Assembly (NCBI GenBank): GCA_021205375.1
Contig: JAJPXR010000024.1
Location: 1-23,940, forward strand
Origin: Clostridiales bacterium
Lineage (GTDB): Bacteria; Bacillota; Clostridia; Oscillospirales; Oscillospiraceae
Length of the DNA: 23,940 nt
Reading direction: 5' to 3'
This document shows, one piece after another, positions 23,713 through 23,940 of this stretch; the first letter of the stretch is position 1; every line of letters starts with the position of its first letter. Both the position numbers and the translations under genes were made by a program. Under the pieces are notes generated by a model. It did not search any database. It was not told the origin of the DNA and saw only the letters and a list, made by a program, of their open reading frames with translations.

Positions 23713-23940
23713 TCAGCGGATCCCTGTCAGGTCCTTGACCACCTCTCCAGCCACAATTAACCCGGCCACCGCCGGGACAAAGGCGGTGCTGCCGGGGACC
23801 TGCCGCCGCGAGCCTTCGTTGGGTTCACTGGCGGCTTCCTCGGCCAAGGGGGTCATGGCAGGCTCCCTGGAATAGACCCCCTTTAAATGTTTGATGCCCC
23901 GCTTGCCCAGCTACTTCCGCATGCCCCGCGCCAGAGGGCA
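23713..23940 (-). pseudogene. tcdA: tcdA-like (tRNA threonylcarbamoyladenosine dehydratase) 3' end with in-frame amber codon
   Basis: The gene enters from the right edge. The minus-strand frame from 23940 reads CPLARGMRK, then TAG at 23913-23911, then LGKRGIKHLKGVYSREPAMT onward to GSTAFVPAVAGLIVAGEVVKDLTGIR and a TGA stop at 23715-23713. This is the C-terminus of the ThiF/E1-like TcdA (YgdL/CsdL) family, which cyclises t6A37 of ANN-decoding tRNAs. The family usually has MRxEL where the stop lies, so a single GAG-to-TAG change would explain it. Both sides remain in frame and keep family residues, so decay is recent, or the stop is a sequencing error or is read through. Most of the gene is outside the window. 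Confidence 0.72.

Overview
The window looks like chromosomal DNA from a GC-rich member of the Clostridia, most likely an Oscillospiraceae-type gut anaerobe. The clues are a tRNA cluster with Firmicutes-style sequences, strong AGGAGG-type ribosome sites and TTGACA/TATAAT promoters, an oxygen-sensitive 2-hydroxyacyl-CoA dehydratase-like pair, a type III glutamine synthetase, an ANTAR regulator and a CD1247-type zinc-ribbon protein. This placement is inference; there is no 16S gene here. I see no phage, insertion sequence, plasmid or CRISPR array.

Layout. Positions 77-388 (minus) hold tRNA-Met, tRNA-Glu and tRNA-Val behind a perfect consensus promoter. A divergent promoter serves a DEDDh exonuclease with a Cys-rich tail (607-1617). 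A double-HTH protein (1686-2324, minus) and a 145-bp foldback repeat follow. Next is a two-gene minus-strand unit: a 990-aa double ASKHA activase fused to a DUF2229-type region, and a 429-aa dehydratase-like partner (6907 to 2582). Divergent from it are a LexA/CI-like self-cleaving repressor (7199-7846) and oligoendopeptidase F (7903-9696). A minus-strand lipoprotein gene (10093-10596) is followed by a 71-aa membrane protein that lacks any AUG, GUG or UUG start near its ribosome site (9835-10050). A second small membrane protein (10885-11142) has its own promoter.

The centre of the window is an ammonium-assimilation locus. On the minus strand the order is glnA (type I glutamine synthetase), an ANTAR RNA-binding regulator, gltB and gltD (both subunits of glutamate synthase). 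Divergent from glnA is glnN (type III glutamine synthetase). The leaders of gltB and glnN, on opposite strands, each carry a small hairpin with an AATGGR hexaloop whose 5' arm is shared with a downstream intrinsic terminator. This is the architecture expected for ANTAR-controlled antitermination, with the candidate regulator encoded between the two targets. The genes would jointly make glutamine and glutamate from ammonia, and attenuation could tune them together.

The right end holds a run of strong hairpins (22233-22402), a CD1247-like zinc-ribbon gene, efp, and the 3' end of a tcdA-like gene interrupted by an in-frame amber codon.

The most interesting signals are the paired ANTAR-type attenuators, the small membrane gene with an apparent AUA start, the amber codon in tcdA, the Fur-like box in front of the activase gene, and the two structured repeat regions.
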